From Anodontia alba (lineage: Eukaryota > Mollusca > Bivalvia > Lucinida > Lucinidae), in NCBI GenBank assembly GCA_964016985.1, contig OZ024833.1, positions 59,285,463 to 59,349,462 on the forward strand: a stretch of 64,000 bases of DNA, read 5' to 3'. The notes beneath the pieces were generated by a model. That model was not told the DNA's origin. It did no database searches and saw only the letters and a program-made list of their open reading frames with translations. Positions 21,145 through 31,527 of the stretch are shown piece by piece. The stretch's first letter is position 1; each line of letters opens with the position of its first letter. The translations under genes and the position numbers were made by a program.

Positions 21145-21423
21145 CATTACGAAAACACGCCTATTCAAATATATAGAAAATTTCACCTCCAAAAAACTGA
21201 AATTTTCAGATAAAAATCTCTGATATTTTTCGTATTTCTGCTCAAAACATAGATTGTTGGTACTCGTTAGAACTGCCTCAGTGAGGCGGTTCTAACGAGT
21301 ACCCACAATATATGTTTTTGAGCAGAAATAAGAAAAATAATGTATACCCCTGTAAACCCCAGTTTTACTATATAAAAGTGGGGTTTAAGGGGGTCAAAAT
21401 TATATAGGCATATTTTCCTGATG
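21145..21423 (+). mobile_element. MITE-B copy 1
   Basis: Starts CATTACGAAAACACGCCTAT, ends ATAGGCATATTTTCCTGATG. The core palindrome GGTACTCGTTAGAACTGCC..GGCGGTTCTAACGAGTACC is nearly perfect. The right side carries TATACCCCTGTAAACCCC and TATAAAAGTGGGGTTTAAGG, a second small hairpin not matched on the left. Confidence 0.9.
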
Positions 21424-21547
21424 TATACTGTCTGACAGAGCATTACCAAATTTGGATGATGTATAAAGCTTAGGAGGAAGATGTATTATTGCATGATAAA
21501 AGTAAATGTAGTATCTTCTGAATTATTGCCCTTGGTACAAAGTCTTT

Positions 21548-21825
21548 CATTACGAAAACACGCCTATTCAAATATAAAGAAAATTTCACCTCCAAAAACT
21601 GAAAATTTTCAGGTAAAAAACTCTGATATTTTTCATATTTCTGCTCAAAACATAGATTGTGGGTACTTGTTAGAACTGCCTCGGCGAGGCGGTTCTAACA
21701 AGTACCCACAATCTATGTTTTGAGCAGAAGTAAGAAAAATAATGTATACCCCTGTAAACCCCAGTTTTACTATATAAAAGTGGGGTTCAAGGGCGTCAAA
21801 CTTATATAGGCGTGTTTTCGTGATG
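21548..21825 (+). mobile_element. MITE-B copy 2
   Basis: Same orientation as copy 1 and 124 bp from it. The core is centred on GCCTCGGCGAGGC and reads TTGTTAGAA and TTCTAACAA on its arms, both changed in step from CGTTAG. Ends are intact. Confidence 0.92.
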
Positions 21826-21883
21826 GGAGAAAGTTTTCCAGGGCCATCATGGCCCTTTTGTGTTATTTGTTTCACCCAAACAG

Positions 21884-21975
21884 GTTATGGATACCATTTT
21901 GAACTGCCTTGTCAAGGTAAACTAATGAGTACCCATAACATATGTTTTGAAGGAGAAATAAGAAAAAAACTACCA
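21884..21975. mobile_element. MITE-C fragment
   Basis: Right arm only: AATGAGTACCCATAACATATG and GAAGGAGAAATAAGAAAAA. The left arm is shortened to GGTTATGGATACCATTTTG. Confidence 0.5.
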
Positions 21976-22025
21976 ATACTGTTTGGTCGAAAAATGAGCA
22001 ACATATCTGGATCTATAATGTAATT

Positions 22026-22267
22026 ACCTGGCCCCGAGGTTATAAAACTTTTTTCATGCTCAACTCCGCTGAGCATGAAATTTTCTTTGCTAATAAATAC
22101 GAAAATGCCAATAGTTGGCATTTTCATATTTATTAGCAGAAAAATTTTCATTCTCCACTATGTTTAACAAGAAAGAGTTTGCAATTGTTAGTAATTTGAG
22201 ATTTATTAGCAGGACAAATTTCATGCTCAGCTCAGTTGAGCATGAAAAAAGTTTTATAACCTTGGGG
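22026..22267. mobile_element. MITE-P copy 2
   Basis: Ends GGCCCCGAGGTTATAAAAC and GTTTTATAACCTTGGGGC match as inverted repeats about 18 bp long and continue into CTTTTTTCATGCTCAAC. Inside are two smaller palindromes, AAATGCCAATAGTTGGCATTT and an AGCATGAAA pair. Confidence 0.8.
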
Positions 22268-22574
22268 CTAGCCTAGCTACTAGGCCAATATATAAATATA
22301 TTTGTCACTTTTTGTTTACTTATTATTATTATTTTTTTTCATTTACAGTCTACTTTTTGATTCAATGTTTAGCTAGTCTATGGGTGAACTTTTCTTCTGT
22401 GGTTGTCTCTGAAATATAAATCCAGACCATATTATTTATAGACTAGCCACAGAGCTCAATAAGCCAAAAAATATATATGTATATTTCTAAGCCTTGGGCA
22501 AGGCTACCTTGGGGCCTGAGCTAACATTTCTCCCAATAAGAAATTACAGTATTTATCCTTAATATTGGGACACT

Positions 22575-22897
22575 TTAACCTTTACCATTCTCTGGGCAAA
22601 TTCAGCAGATGACAAACTGATGATATTTTTTTTTAGTTTTTCCCAGGAAACAGGATTTTACATTTCATGCTAATTGTTTTTCCCAGGAAACAGGATTTGA
22701 AATTTCATGCAAATCTCAAGAAGCAGGATTTGACATTTCATGCAAATTGTTTTTCCCAGAAAACAGGATTTGATATTTCATGCAAATTGTCTGGAGACAA
22801 TTTGCATAAAATGTCAAATCCTGTTTCCTGGGAAAATAAGAAAAATATTTCCAAAATGTCATCTGCTGAAAATTTTACCAAGAATGCTAAGCGTTAA
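22575..22897. mobile_element. MITE-D copy with expanded left arm
   Basis: TTAACCTTTACCATTCTCTG to AATGCTAAGCGTTAA. The left arm segment TTTTTCCCAGGAAACAGGAT with ATTTCATGCAAATTG is repeated about four times in tandem (22635-22790) while the right arm is single. An arm of a hairpin that has turned into a short tandem array. Confidence 0.8.
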
Positions 22898-22910
22898 CTC
22901 CTTACCATAT

Positions 22911-23214
22911 GGTCTCGGTGGCTCAGTTGGATGCTTTGTCCGACTGGAGACCAGGAGGTCGCGGGTTCAACCCCCGCCGAGGACGGCAACATTCTTTCGT
23001 GGAGATTGATCATGAAATATTTTCTACAGTCATTCTCTCCCGTCCGCTGATTCAAGAAGGGCAGTTGTCAGTTTCTGGCCAAAGAATGTGCACAATACTG
23101 GTTAACCGCTTAGAGGTCTAAGCCTGCCAAGTAAATGTGTGGTTAGGTAAACTGATTGTGCCCGACATGACCCCATTGGGTTGACTGGGCCGTAAAACCT
23201 CAACACAAACAAAA
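22911..23214 (+). mobile_element. SINE-1 copy
   Basis: Full length with GGTCTCGGTGGCTCAGTTGG (box A) and CGGGTTCAACCCC (box B). TCCTTACCAT flanks it at 22899-22908 and 23215-23224 as a 10-bp target duplication. Inserted just past the terminal TTAA of a MITE-D. Confidence 0.9.
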
Positions 23215-23215
23215 T

Positions 23216-23402
23216 CCTTACCATTCTGTCTTGTCCAAAAATTTTATCTGGTCAATTTTACTACCTATTGAAGTGTCTAAAAACTGCTGGATGAGTGGCA
23301 AACAGTGTAGACCCTGATCAGAATCCACTTTCAGCAGCATCTGATCTGGATCTACAGAGTTCGCACTGGTCTCACTGTCCCAATATTTAGCATCAATACA
23401 GT
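23216..23402. mobile_element. MITE-F2 copy 1
   Basis: Has TTTTACTACCTATTGAAGTG, GAGTGGCAAACAGTGTAGAC, CAGCAGCATCTGATCTGG, CACTGTCCCAATATTTAGC and AATACAGTA. The last part matches the 41-bp satellite monomer of TR8. Confidence 0.75.
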
Positions 23403-23438
23403 ACCGTATTTACTTTTCAGACAGAGAGGCCTGAGCTA

Positions 23439-23663
23439 TTAGCCCATTGTAGTCGGGAGACCCTTAAAAGGGTAATTGGCACACAGTGGAGACCCAGATC
23501 AGGTGCAGCAGAATGTGGCATCTGATCAGGGTCTCCACTGTTTGCAAATAGTTTAGCCATTTTTCACTAGGAATATGTAAATCTCATAACCGGACGTACC
23601 TAAAATTGAAATTAAGACTGTTCCAATATATAGTGTGGGAGAGTCTAGTCTACAGTGGGTTAG
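23439..23663. mobile_element. MITE-F1 copy 2
   Basis: TAGCCCATTGTAGTCGGGAG on the left; core GGCACACAGTGGAGACCCAG to CAGGGTCTCCACTGTTTGC; right AGTCTACAGTGGGTTAG. Confidence 0.8.
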
Positions 23664-23770
23664 GGTAGATCTCGATCAGATGCTGCAGACTGTAGCACCT
23701 GAGCAGGGTCTACAGTTTGCTACTCAACCAGTAATTTTCAAACATATCAACAGGTAGGAAAATGGATTTG
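23664..23770. mobile_element. MITE-F2-like remnant
   Basis: Core arms GATCTCGATCAGATGCTGCAG and TGAGCAGGGTCTACAGTTTGC followed by CAACAGGTAGGAAAATGG. Outer ends are absent. Sandwiched between F1 and F3 copies. Confidence 0.55.
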
Positions 23771-23994
23771 TTAACTCTTTCCCCTCCTAGTGGCAGCTTT
23801 TGTTGTCTGCTGATAACCTTTGCAAACAGTTTGGACCCAGATCACGCCCGACAAAACGTCGGGCCTGATCTGGATCCCAACTGTTTGACACTGATGGTAT
23901 TCCTAAATGATTTTTTTTTTTAAAAAGTTAATTTTTTTTAAAAAATCCAGATGAGAAAAAAGCATGCAAAATTACCCAGCATGCAAAGAGTTAA
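23771..23994. mobile_element. MITE-F3 copy 1
   Basis: TTAACTCTTTCCCCTCCTAG to AGCATGCAAAGAGTTAA. Perfect core tip GCCCGACAAAACGTCGGGC, with arms CAAACAGTTTGGACCCAGATC and GATCTGGATCCCAACTGTTTG. Its outer end (ACCCAGCATGCAAAGAG) is shared with MITE-D, but its core is not. Confidence 0.88.
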
Positions 23995-24142
23995 AATGGT
24001 AAGGAGTTCAAGATTTCCGAATACACACGGGCCACATCAAGCAAACAAGTGCCTTCGAGCATGCATGTAATGCCCAGATTCAGATCATTCTGCACAAAGT
24101 CTCATCTGGGCATTTACACTCCATTGAAACATTCTATAGTAT

Positions 24143-24421
24143 CATCACGAAAACACGCCTATATAATTTTGACCCCCTTAAACCCCAGTTTTATGTAGTA
24201 AAACTGGGGTTTGCAGGGGTATACATTATTTTTTTTAATTTCTGCTCAAAACATAGATTGTGGGTACTTGTTAGAACCGCCTCATCGAGGCAGTTCTAAC
24301 GAGTACCCACAATCTATGTTTTGAGCAGAAATATGAAAAATATCAGAATTTTTTATCTGAAAATTTTCATTTTTTGGTGGTAAAATTTTCAGTATATTTG
24401 AATAGGCATGTTTTCGTAATG
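24143..24421 (-). mobile_element. MITE-B copy 3
   Basis: Opposite orientation to copies 1 and 2: starts CATCACGAAAACACGCCTAT with the GGGGTTT hairpin side first and ends ATAGGCATGTTTTCGTAATG. The core is intact. Confidence 0.92.
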
Positions 24422-24424
24422 ACA

Positions 24425-24545
24425 ATGATTTTGACTGCAGACAGCAAAGGCCCTGATCAGACAGCATGGATGCACAAGGTGATCTGGGCCTTCGCTGTCC
24501 ACATATGCCCGAAGACACATTTTCACATTGCACAGCCCACATGTT
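24425..24545. mobile_element. MITE-G copy 3
   Basis: GACAGCAAAGGCCCTGATC, core centred on GCATGGATGC, then GGTGATCTGGGCCTTCGCTG and CCCGAAGACACATTTTCAC. Same orientation as copy 1. Confidence 0.6.
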
Positions 24546-25019
24546 TAATACAGTAACAGCTTTCTTGTCAAAACAGGAGAAAAAGCTGGTAAACCAACCT
24601 TAGCTGGGGAATAGGTTCTCATTTAAGGCATTTATTGTCTGTCACCAGGATTGCTGCCAGTGCCTTCGACTACTTAGTATTAATGCAGACCCATAAACAA
24701 TCAGTAATTATAAGTTTTGAATAATTCAGCGGTTGTAAATATCCCACAAGACAGAATTTTTCCACATTTGCTGTTTCTGATCAATACCTTCAATTTCTTT
24801 TCCTATAAACCTATATTCTTCAGAACATATCATGTGTGGCTTATGTAATTCAACAGTTGCATTTGAGCAAATGTTGGATTTTATCACTGGGTTAGTTATT
24901 AATCTCCCGTATTTCTTGCTTGTGTTTGGGGGATGGTTTTTATCCCACGGTATTCAAATGTAGAAATTCATTTCTGAAAGGACTGAATCCAGAAATTCGG
25001 AATTGCAACAAACTAAATG
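24546..25019. other. Unassigned DNA
   Basis: No family, RNA or coding signal recognised. Confidence 0.5.
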
Positions 25020-25205
25020 CCTTAGCTCCAAATAAGATATGAAAAGTATGGATATTTTTCTTTATTTCTACACAAAAACATATGTTGTGGGTACTCACTA
25101 GAAGTGCCTCGGTGAGGCACTTCTAATGAGTACCCACAACATATGTTTTCGTAGAGAAATGAAATATTTACGTAATATCCCCACTTGTCTGGGGCTATAA
25201 CATGC
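25020..25205. mobile_element. MITE-C copy
   Basis: CTTAGCTCCAAATAAG to CTTGTCTGGGGCTATAAC. Core centre GCCTCGGTGAGGC, arms GGGTACTCACTAGAAGT and ACTTCTAATGAGTACCC. Confidence 0.8.
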
Positions 25206-25459
25206 CAATGACTTTAGAGGTTTCATTATGGAGACGAAGAAATTACAAATTATGGAGTAGTTAATATGGATAATCTAGGAGCATTTGTTCAGTTACAATG
25301 CATCACACAACGACAGTCGAAGATGGTGGAAAGTCGATGGATTACTGCAAATGGCTGTTTCAGGTGATTCATTTCATCCCTTTCAGTTCTCATCCAAATT
25401 TGAATTTGGACAAGTCTGTTGTGTCAAAATTGGATGTAAGCCTAACTCCAGATAAGGGC

Positions 25460-25668
25460 TTAACCCATGTTCTGCTGAGCCCAGATATACCCTGCCTTTT
25501 GCAAACAGTGTAGATCTAGATCAGTTGGCTTCTGCCAACTGGTCTGAATCTGCACTGTTTGCCATTTATTATCTGAATTTATATCAACAATCTAGATCAA
25601 GGAATCTGATTGGCTGAGAATTATAAGTGGGCATGGCATCTTAATTTATTCAGCATGACAAGGGTTAA
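25460..25668 (-). mobile_element. MITE-A copy 9
   Basis: TTAACCCATGTTCTGCTGAG to CATGACAAGGGTTAA. Tip eroded to TTGGCTTCTGCCAA. Confidence 0.9.
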
Positions 25669-25671
25669 GTG

Positions 25672-25752
25672 TTGATATTTTTTCTTGTTTCTCACTGAAA
25701 ACATACCTAGTGGGTACTCATTAGAATGGTTTCACCTTATCTGGAGCTGTGA
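25672..25752. mobile_element. MITE-C half copy
   Basis: Left linker GATATTTTTTCTTGTTTC and arm GTGGGTACTCATTAGAA, then directly the right end CACCTTATCTGGAGCTGTG. The whole returning arm is deleted. Confidence 0.65.
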
Positions 25753-25874
25753 TCTCATGTAAGACAAAATCCAAAAACAAAATGGTAAAAATTGTATAGT
25801 GACAAAGTTTGGAACTGAAAGGAGTTTATTCAGATCCAAATAAAATGGCTCGTTATGTACCATGTATTTATCTT

Positions 25875-26176
25875 TTAAGCTGGCCTTGGTGGGTCAGTTG
25901 GATGCCCGTCCAATTGGTGATCAGGAGGTTCCAGGTTTGACCCATGCGGGCTCGTGAACATTCTTTCATTGAGATTGATCATGAAATATTTTATATGGTC
26001 GTTCTCTCCGTCTGATTCAAGAAGGGCAGTTGTCAGTTTCTGGCGAAAGACTGTGCACAATACTGGTTAACCACTTAGAGGACTAAGCCTGCGCAGTAAA
26101 AGTGGTTAGGTAAACTGATTGCGCTCGACATGACCCCACTGGGTTTACTGGACTGTAAAACCTCAACACAAACAAA
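25875..26176 (+). mobile_element. SINE-1 copy
   Basis: Box A GGCCTTGGTGGGTCAGTTGG, box B AGGTTTGACCC. ATTTATCTT duplicated at 25866-25874 and 26177-26185. Small deletions in the body (CTCTCCGTCTGATTC). Confidence 0.88.
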
Positions 26177-26184
26177 ATTTATCT

Positions 26185-26316
26185 TATTTATTTCTTCATG
26201 AAAAAACATGCTGTGGGTACTCATTTTAATAGGTTCTTCAGTGTGGCAGAACATGTTCTCAAAGAGAAGTAAGAAAAAATAGTATCTGGGTACCCCTCTT
26301 ATCTGGTGCTATGCTC
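26185..26316. mobile_element. MITE-C copy, degraded
   Basis: CTTATTTATTTCTTCATG, AAAACATGCTGTGGGTACTC, a damaged centre, AGAGAAGTAAGAAAAAATAG, and right end CTTATCTGGTGCTATGC. It starts at the 3' target duplication of the neighbouring SINE-1, so the SINE probably landed in this MITE. Confidence 0.6.
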
Positions 26317-26440
26317 ATTAGTAGCTGTCTCTTCTGCATATTCAGTGTTTGCAAAACCTATTTTCTCTTCTGTTGTGTTGAAAGGGTTGTAGGCATGTTG
26401 AATTTAAGATGGGAATATTTTCATTCCTGTCCATTGCAAG

Positions 26441-26499
26441 CTACTCTTAAAGAAAAGAATTTGCTCCCAAAGGGAGCAAATTCTTTCTTTTAAGAGTAG
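26441..26499. repeat. 59-bp palindrome
   Basis: Arms of 28 nt, ACTCTTAAAGAAAAGAATTT.. and its reverse complement, with two mismatches around an AAA loop. The arm resembles AAAGGAAAGAATTTGCTCCC near 6305, suggesting a dispersed family. The surrounding 26317-27000 has no other recognisable element apart from a box-B-like GGTTTGAATCCCC at 26710. Confidence 0.8.
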
Positions 26500-26997
26500 C
26501 CCACATTTTAGAAAAATTTCAGATAATAGGAAAGCACTTGCCTGTCTGCAAAACAGGAAGTTCCTGTCCCTTTGCAAACTGGTAGCAAAAACTTTCAGAT
26601 GTATATGTTCATCTTGCATACAGGGGATAATACTAAAATGTTTTCTGATGTTTCCTTCCCCACTGACATAATCCTTAGAGTGCCTGACACTGAATCTTGG
26701 GTTTGCAGGTTTGAATCCCCTCTCCAGTTGGAAAATTTTTAGACCATTAGTACAAGACAGTATTAATCTATTCACCAAACACTGTCATTGACCCAGTTTT
26801 TGTCTGCAGCACACCCTAATATGAATATTTAATGCTACATTTGTGGATTCCCTGTAGAAATGGTTATCTCTGTCTGTATCTTTGCCTCTCTGCCTTAAAG
26901 ACTTTTGCTTGTACATCCCTTTTATATGTATGGTTTTTAAGCCTAAATATAGTGACAGCTTAAATCCTACCATACTTGTCCATAGCATTAAAGAAAT

Positions 26998-27130
26998 CAT
27001 TTTTACTATCTATTGCTGCATCTTTTTACTAGATGAGTGTCAAAAAGTCTAGATCCTGATCAGAAGCCATATCCTGCAACATCTGTTCTGGGTCTACACT
27101 GTTTACTGAGACCTGACTGTCGCAACAGTT
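26998..27130. mobile_element. MITE-F2 copy 2, joined to the 41-bp satellite
   Basis: TTTTTACTATCTATTGCTGC, core arms AAAAAGTCTAGATCCTGATC and TCTGGGTCTACACTGTTTAC, then GAGACCTGACTGTCGC running without a break into the first satellite monomer AACAGTTAGGATAAATACA. Confidence 0.7.
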
Positions 27131-30100
27131 AGGATAAATACAATATTTTTTAAGCTTGGCTGTTGCAATACTAAGGATAAATGCAGTACCTCATGTCTAT
27201 CTATTGCAATACTTAGGATAAAAAATACAGTATGACAGGCCTTCTATTACAATACTTGGGATAAATACAGTATGACAGGCCAGTCTATTGCATTACTTAG
27301 AATAAATACAGTATAACAGGCCTGTCTATTGCAATACTTAGAATAAACACAGTATAACAGGCCTGTCTATTGCATTACTTAGAATAAATACAGTATAACA
27401 GGCCTGTCTATTGCAATACTTAGAATAAACACAGTATAACAGGCCTGTCTATTGCATTACTTAGAATAAATACAGTATAACAGGCCTGTCTATTGCAATA
27501 CTTAGGATAAACACAGTATCTCAGGCCTGACTGTTGCAATTCTTTGGATAAATGCAGTACCTCAGGCCTGTTTGTTACAATACTTAGGATAAATATAGCA
27601 TCTTAGTTCTGTCTATTGCAATGCCTAGTATAAATACTGTATTTCTTTCCGGTATGTCTGATGCAATACTAAGGATAGATACAGTATCCAAGGCCTATCT
27701 ATTGCAATACCTAGGGTAAATACAGTATAGCAGGCCTGTCCATTGCAAATTACTAAGGATAAATACAGTATCTCTGGCCTGTCTATTGCAATACAAGATA
27801 AATACAGTATCTCAGACCTATATTTGCAGTACTTTGGATAAATACAGTATCCCATCCTGTCTATTACAATACAGGATAAATACTGTATCTCAGGCCAATT
27901 AATTGCAATACTTATGATAAATACAGTATCTCAGCTTGTCTATTGCAATACTTAGGATAGATACAGTATCTCAGGTCCATCTTTTGCAAAACTTAGGATA
28001 GATACAATATCTCAGGTCCATCTATTGCAATACTTAGGATAGATACAGTATCTCAGGCCTGTCTATTGCAATGTTTAGGATAATTACAGTATCCCTGGCC
28101 TGTCTGTTGCAATACTTAGGATAAATACAGTATGTCAGGCTGGTTTATTTTAATACTTAGGATAAATACAGTATCTCTGGCCATTATATTGCAATGTTTA
28201 GGATAATTACAGTATCCCTGGCCTGTCTGTTGCAATACTTAGGATAAATACAGTATGTCAGGCTGGTTTATTTTAATACTTAGGATAAATACAGTATCTC
28301 AAACCTGTCTGTTGCAATACTTAGGATGAACACAGTATCTCTGGCCTGTCAGGCCAGCCTATTGCAATACTTAGGATAAATACAGTATCTCAGGCCAGTA
28401 TATTGCAATACTTAGGATAAATACAGTACCTCAGGCCAGTATATTGCAATACCTAGTATAAATACTCTATCTCAGATCAGTATGTTGCAATACTTAGGCT
28501 AAATACAGTATCTCAGGCCAGTATATTGCAATACTTAGGATAAATACAGTATCTCAGGCCAGTATATTGCAATACCTAGTATAAATACTCTATCTCAGAT
28601 CAGTATGTTGCAATACTTAGGCTTAATACAGTATCTCAGGCCAACCTATTGCAATACATAGGGCAAATACAGTATCTCTGGCCAGTATATTGCAATACTT
28701 AGGATAAATACAGTATCTCAGCCAGCTTAGGATAAATACAGTATCTCAGCCAGTCTATTGCAATACTTAGGACAGTATAGCAGGCCTGTCTATTGCAAAT
28801 TACTAAGGATAAATACAGTATATCTGGCCCATCTATTGCAATAGAAGATAAATAAGTATCTCAGACCTATATTTGCAATACTTTGGATAAATACTATATC
28901 CCATCCCGTCTATTACAATACAGGATAAATACTGTATCTCAGGCCAATTAATTGCAATACGTATGATAAATACAGTATCTCAGCTTGTCTGTTGCAATAC
29001 TTAGGATAGATACAGTATCTTAGGTCCATCTGTTGCAAAACTTAGGATAGATGCAGTATCTCAGGCCAGTATATTGCAATACTTAGGCTAAATACAGTAT
29101 CTCAGGCCTACCTATTGCAATACCTAGGATAAATACAGTACCTCAGGCCTGTCTATTGCAATACCTAGGATAAATACAGTATCTCAGGCCAGTCTTTTGC
29201 AATACTTAGGATAAATACAGTATCTCAGGCCTGTCTATTGCAATACCTAGGATAAATACAGTATCTCAGGCCAGTCTGTTGCAATACTTAGGATAAATAC
29301 AGTATCTCAGGCCAGTCTATTGCAATACATAGGATAAATACAGTATCTCAAGCCTCTCTGTTGCAAAACTTAGGATAAATACAGTATCTCAGGCCAGTTT
29401 ATTGTAATACTTAGGATAAATACAGTATCTCAAACCTGTCTGTTACAATACTTAGGATAAACACAGTATCTCTGGCCTGTCTATTGCAATACTAAGGATA
29501 AATACAGTATCTCAGGCCAGTATATTGCAATACTTAGGATACATACAGTAACTCAGGCCAGTATATTGCAGTACTTAGGATAAATACAGTAACTCAGGCC
29601 AGTATATTGCAATACTTAGGATAAATACAGTATCTCAGGCCTACCTAGTGCAATACTGTGGATAAATACAGTATCTAAGGCCAGTATATTGCAGTACTTA
29701 GGATAAATACAGCACTCAAGCCTGTCTATTTCAGTACTTAGGATAAATTCAGTATCTCAGGTTAGTATATTGCAATGCCTAGTATAAATACAGTAATAGG
29801 ATAAATACAGTATCTCAGGCCTGTCTATTTCAGTACTTAGGATAAATTCAGTATCTCAGGCCAGTCGGGGTGGTTGGGTGAGGCAAAGGTGTTGTGTATC
29901 TTACATCACTGGGGCGTCCAACTGATATTGACTTGCAGTTGGGCAAGGCCTTGCAGCAGGTAAGGGTAGAGGGGGAATGTTTTTATTTCTTCTGTTTCTT
30001 CACTGTCATTCATTTTCCTTTCTCCTCTATCCCTTTCTTTCATCTCCTTTACTATCTCTCTTCTCCCTTTCTCTGGGAGACGACACAAAATGACCCACAA

Positions 30101-30525
30101 GGGTTGACATGTCATTAAACCCCAACACAATCAAAAATCTCAGGCCAGTATATTGCAATACTTAGGCTAAATACAGTATCTCAGGCCTACCTATTGCAAT
30201 ACTTAGAATAAATACAGTATCTCAGGCCAGTCTATTGCAATACTTAGGATAAATACAGTATCTCAGGCCAGTATATTGCAATACTTGAGATAAATACAGT
30301 ATCTCAGGCCTATCTGTTGCTATACTTAGGATAATACACAGGCCTATCTGTTGCAATACTTAGGATAAATACAGTATCTCAGGCTTATATATAACTATTC
30401 TTAGGATTAATCCCGGCCTGTCTGTTGCAATACAATAAATTTAGTATCCCAGGCCTATCTGTTGCAATACTTAGGATAAATACAGTATATCTCAGGCCTG
30501 TCTGTTACTATTCTTAGGATAAAGG
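27110..30525. repeat. 41-bp satellite array TR8
   Basis: Roughly 75 monomers of TTGCAATACTTAGGATAAAT plus ACAGTATCTCAGGCC(T/A)GTCTA. Higher-order structure is visible: 82-bp dimers at about 27290-27490 (AGAATAAATACA alternating with AGAATAAACACA), a duplicated 123-bp (3-monomer) block at 28078 and 28201, and a block of about 300 bp at 27727 repeated at 28782. Monomers 29100-29700 are the most uniform. A SINE-J interrupts it at 29866-30136. F2-like sequence lies at both ends. Confidence 0.95.
29866..30136 (+). mobile_element. SINE-J copy 2, inserted in satellite
   Basis: A 271-bp insert: CGGGGTGGTTGGGTGAGGC at the 5' end, a pyrimidine-rich middle, GGGAGACGACACAAAATGAC, and a tail ACACAATCAAAA. 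ATCTCAGGCCAGT occurs at 29853-29865 and 30137-30149, a 13-bp target duplication. Box A and box B are not convincing. Confidence 0.8.
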
Positions 30526-30699
30526 CAGTGTCTCAGTAGGTCATCTTCATATCTATTTCTGCATTTCTGTTTTGCATATCTGTCTATTTCAGCATTTTCC
30601 TCTTGTACTTAATCTCCATATTTGCCAGTCTCTCTCACTGCATGTATTAATTCGTACTTACCCTAAGTATTCGTCATACATTCTAAACTTTGAACAAGT
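30526..30699. repeat. Local duplication around satellite end
   Basis: GCATTTCTGTTTTGCATATCTG, TTTCAGCATTTTCC and TCTCCATATTTGCCAGTCTC recur at 31198-31320 and 31500-31530. A block beside the satellite has been copied nearby. No gene seen. Confidence 0.6.
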
Positions 30700-30830
30700 A
30701 CAATTTATACCCAATGTTGTGTCTAAAATTGCTGAATGAGTGGCAAATAGTGTAGATCCTGAGCATTCTTTGGAATCTCATTTGGGTCTACACTGCTTGC
30801 TCAGGCCTGTCTGTCCGTAAAGTGCTAAGC
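30700..30830. mobile_element. MITE-F2 copy 3
   Basis: ATTGCTGAATGAGTGGCAAATAG, GTGTAGATCCTGAGC, a short centre, CATTTGGGTCTACACTGC and CTCAGGCCTGTCTGTCC. It lies just beyond the right end of TR8. Confidence 0.7.
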
Positions 30831-31205
30831 TAAATTACAACAGGCGACATTCTAAATTTTGAAGTATCATTTTTTTTTCAGAGAAAATAAACATGGAATT
30901 TCATGTGATTTATCTGCTAAGCAGATGATTCACATGAAATATCAAAATAGAAGGGAAGGCAATGATCAGGAACCGATACAGTTATCCCACACCTCCCATC
31001 AGATACATCAAAGGGAAAGAAACACAAACATGAAGTAACTAGACCCCAATGGAAACATCACTAGTGGAAAGCCAAACGGACTGTTACTTTCCCACAAAGT
31101 GGCCAAATGGCTATACAAAACAAAAATATGTAAGCGACAAACTATAACAAAACAAAAAAAAAAAAAAAAAGAAAAAGCCTAACTTTTTCTGAAAATGCAA
31201 GAAAA
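30822..31205. mobile_element. MITE-E copy split by a poly(A) insert
   Basis: Left part to 30948 has CAACAGGCGACATTCTAAA, a CATGTGATTTATCTGC arm and AGCAGATGATTCACATG. The right remainder AACTTTTTCTGAAAATGC resumes at about 31180. Confidence 0.6.
30949..31178 (+). mobile_element. Possible retroposed fragment with poly(A) tail
   Basis: A segment unlike its surroundings (CCACACCTCCCATCAGATAC, AGTGGAAAGCCAAACGGAC) ends in ACAAAACAAAAAA and a pure A run, and sits inside a MITE-E. Its source is unknown and a clear target duplication was not found. Confidence 0.45.
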
Positions 31206-31317
31206 TAATACAATGTCTCAATAGGTCGCCATAGCTATTTGAGTATTTCTGTTTTGCATATCTGTCTGTCTCAGCATTTTTCTCCTTATTTGCAAATCTT
31301 TCTTATACATGTATCAA

Positions 31318-31497
31318 CCCTTTAAGCGCAAAGCAAAGTTACAGCTTACAGCCGTATTTTTTAAAAATAATTTTCAGAGAAAATAAGACTTGACATTTCT
31401 TGTGAATTGTCTGCATAGTAAATGTCAAGCATTAGTTTCTCTAAAGAAAACAAAATCATAATGCCGTCTGCTGCAGCTGTGCTAAGGGCTTTAATGG
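31318..31497. mobile_element. MITE-E copy
   Basis: CAACCCTTTAAGCGCAAAG to GCTAAGGGCTTTAATGG. The core tip is reduced to TTGTCTGCATAG; TGTCTGCTGCAGCTGTGC lies on the right. Confidence 0.7.
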
Positions 31498-31527
31498 TTT
31501 ATCTCCATATTTGCCAGTCTCCATGTA

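Noticed and set aside
22740..23121. Frames reading SVAQLDALSDWRPGGRGFNPRRG
   Set aside because: This peptide is the translation of the SINE-1 head and recurs wherever that head is intact (62294-62536).
27110..30525. Regular short repeats as a possible CRISPR array
   Set aside because: Monomers are contiguous 41-bp tandem copies without unique spacers, and the context is eukaryotic.
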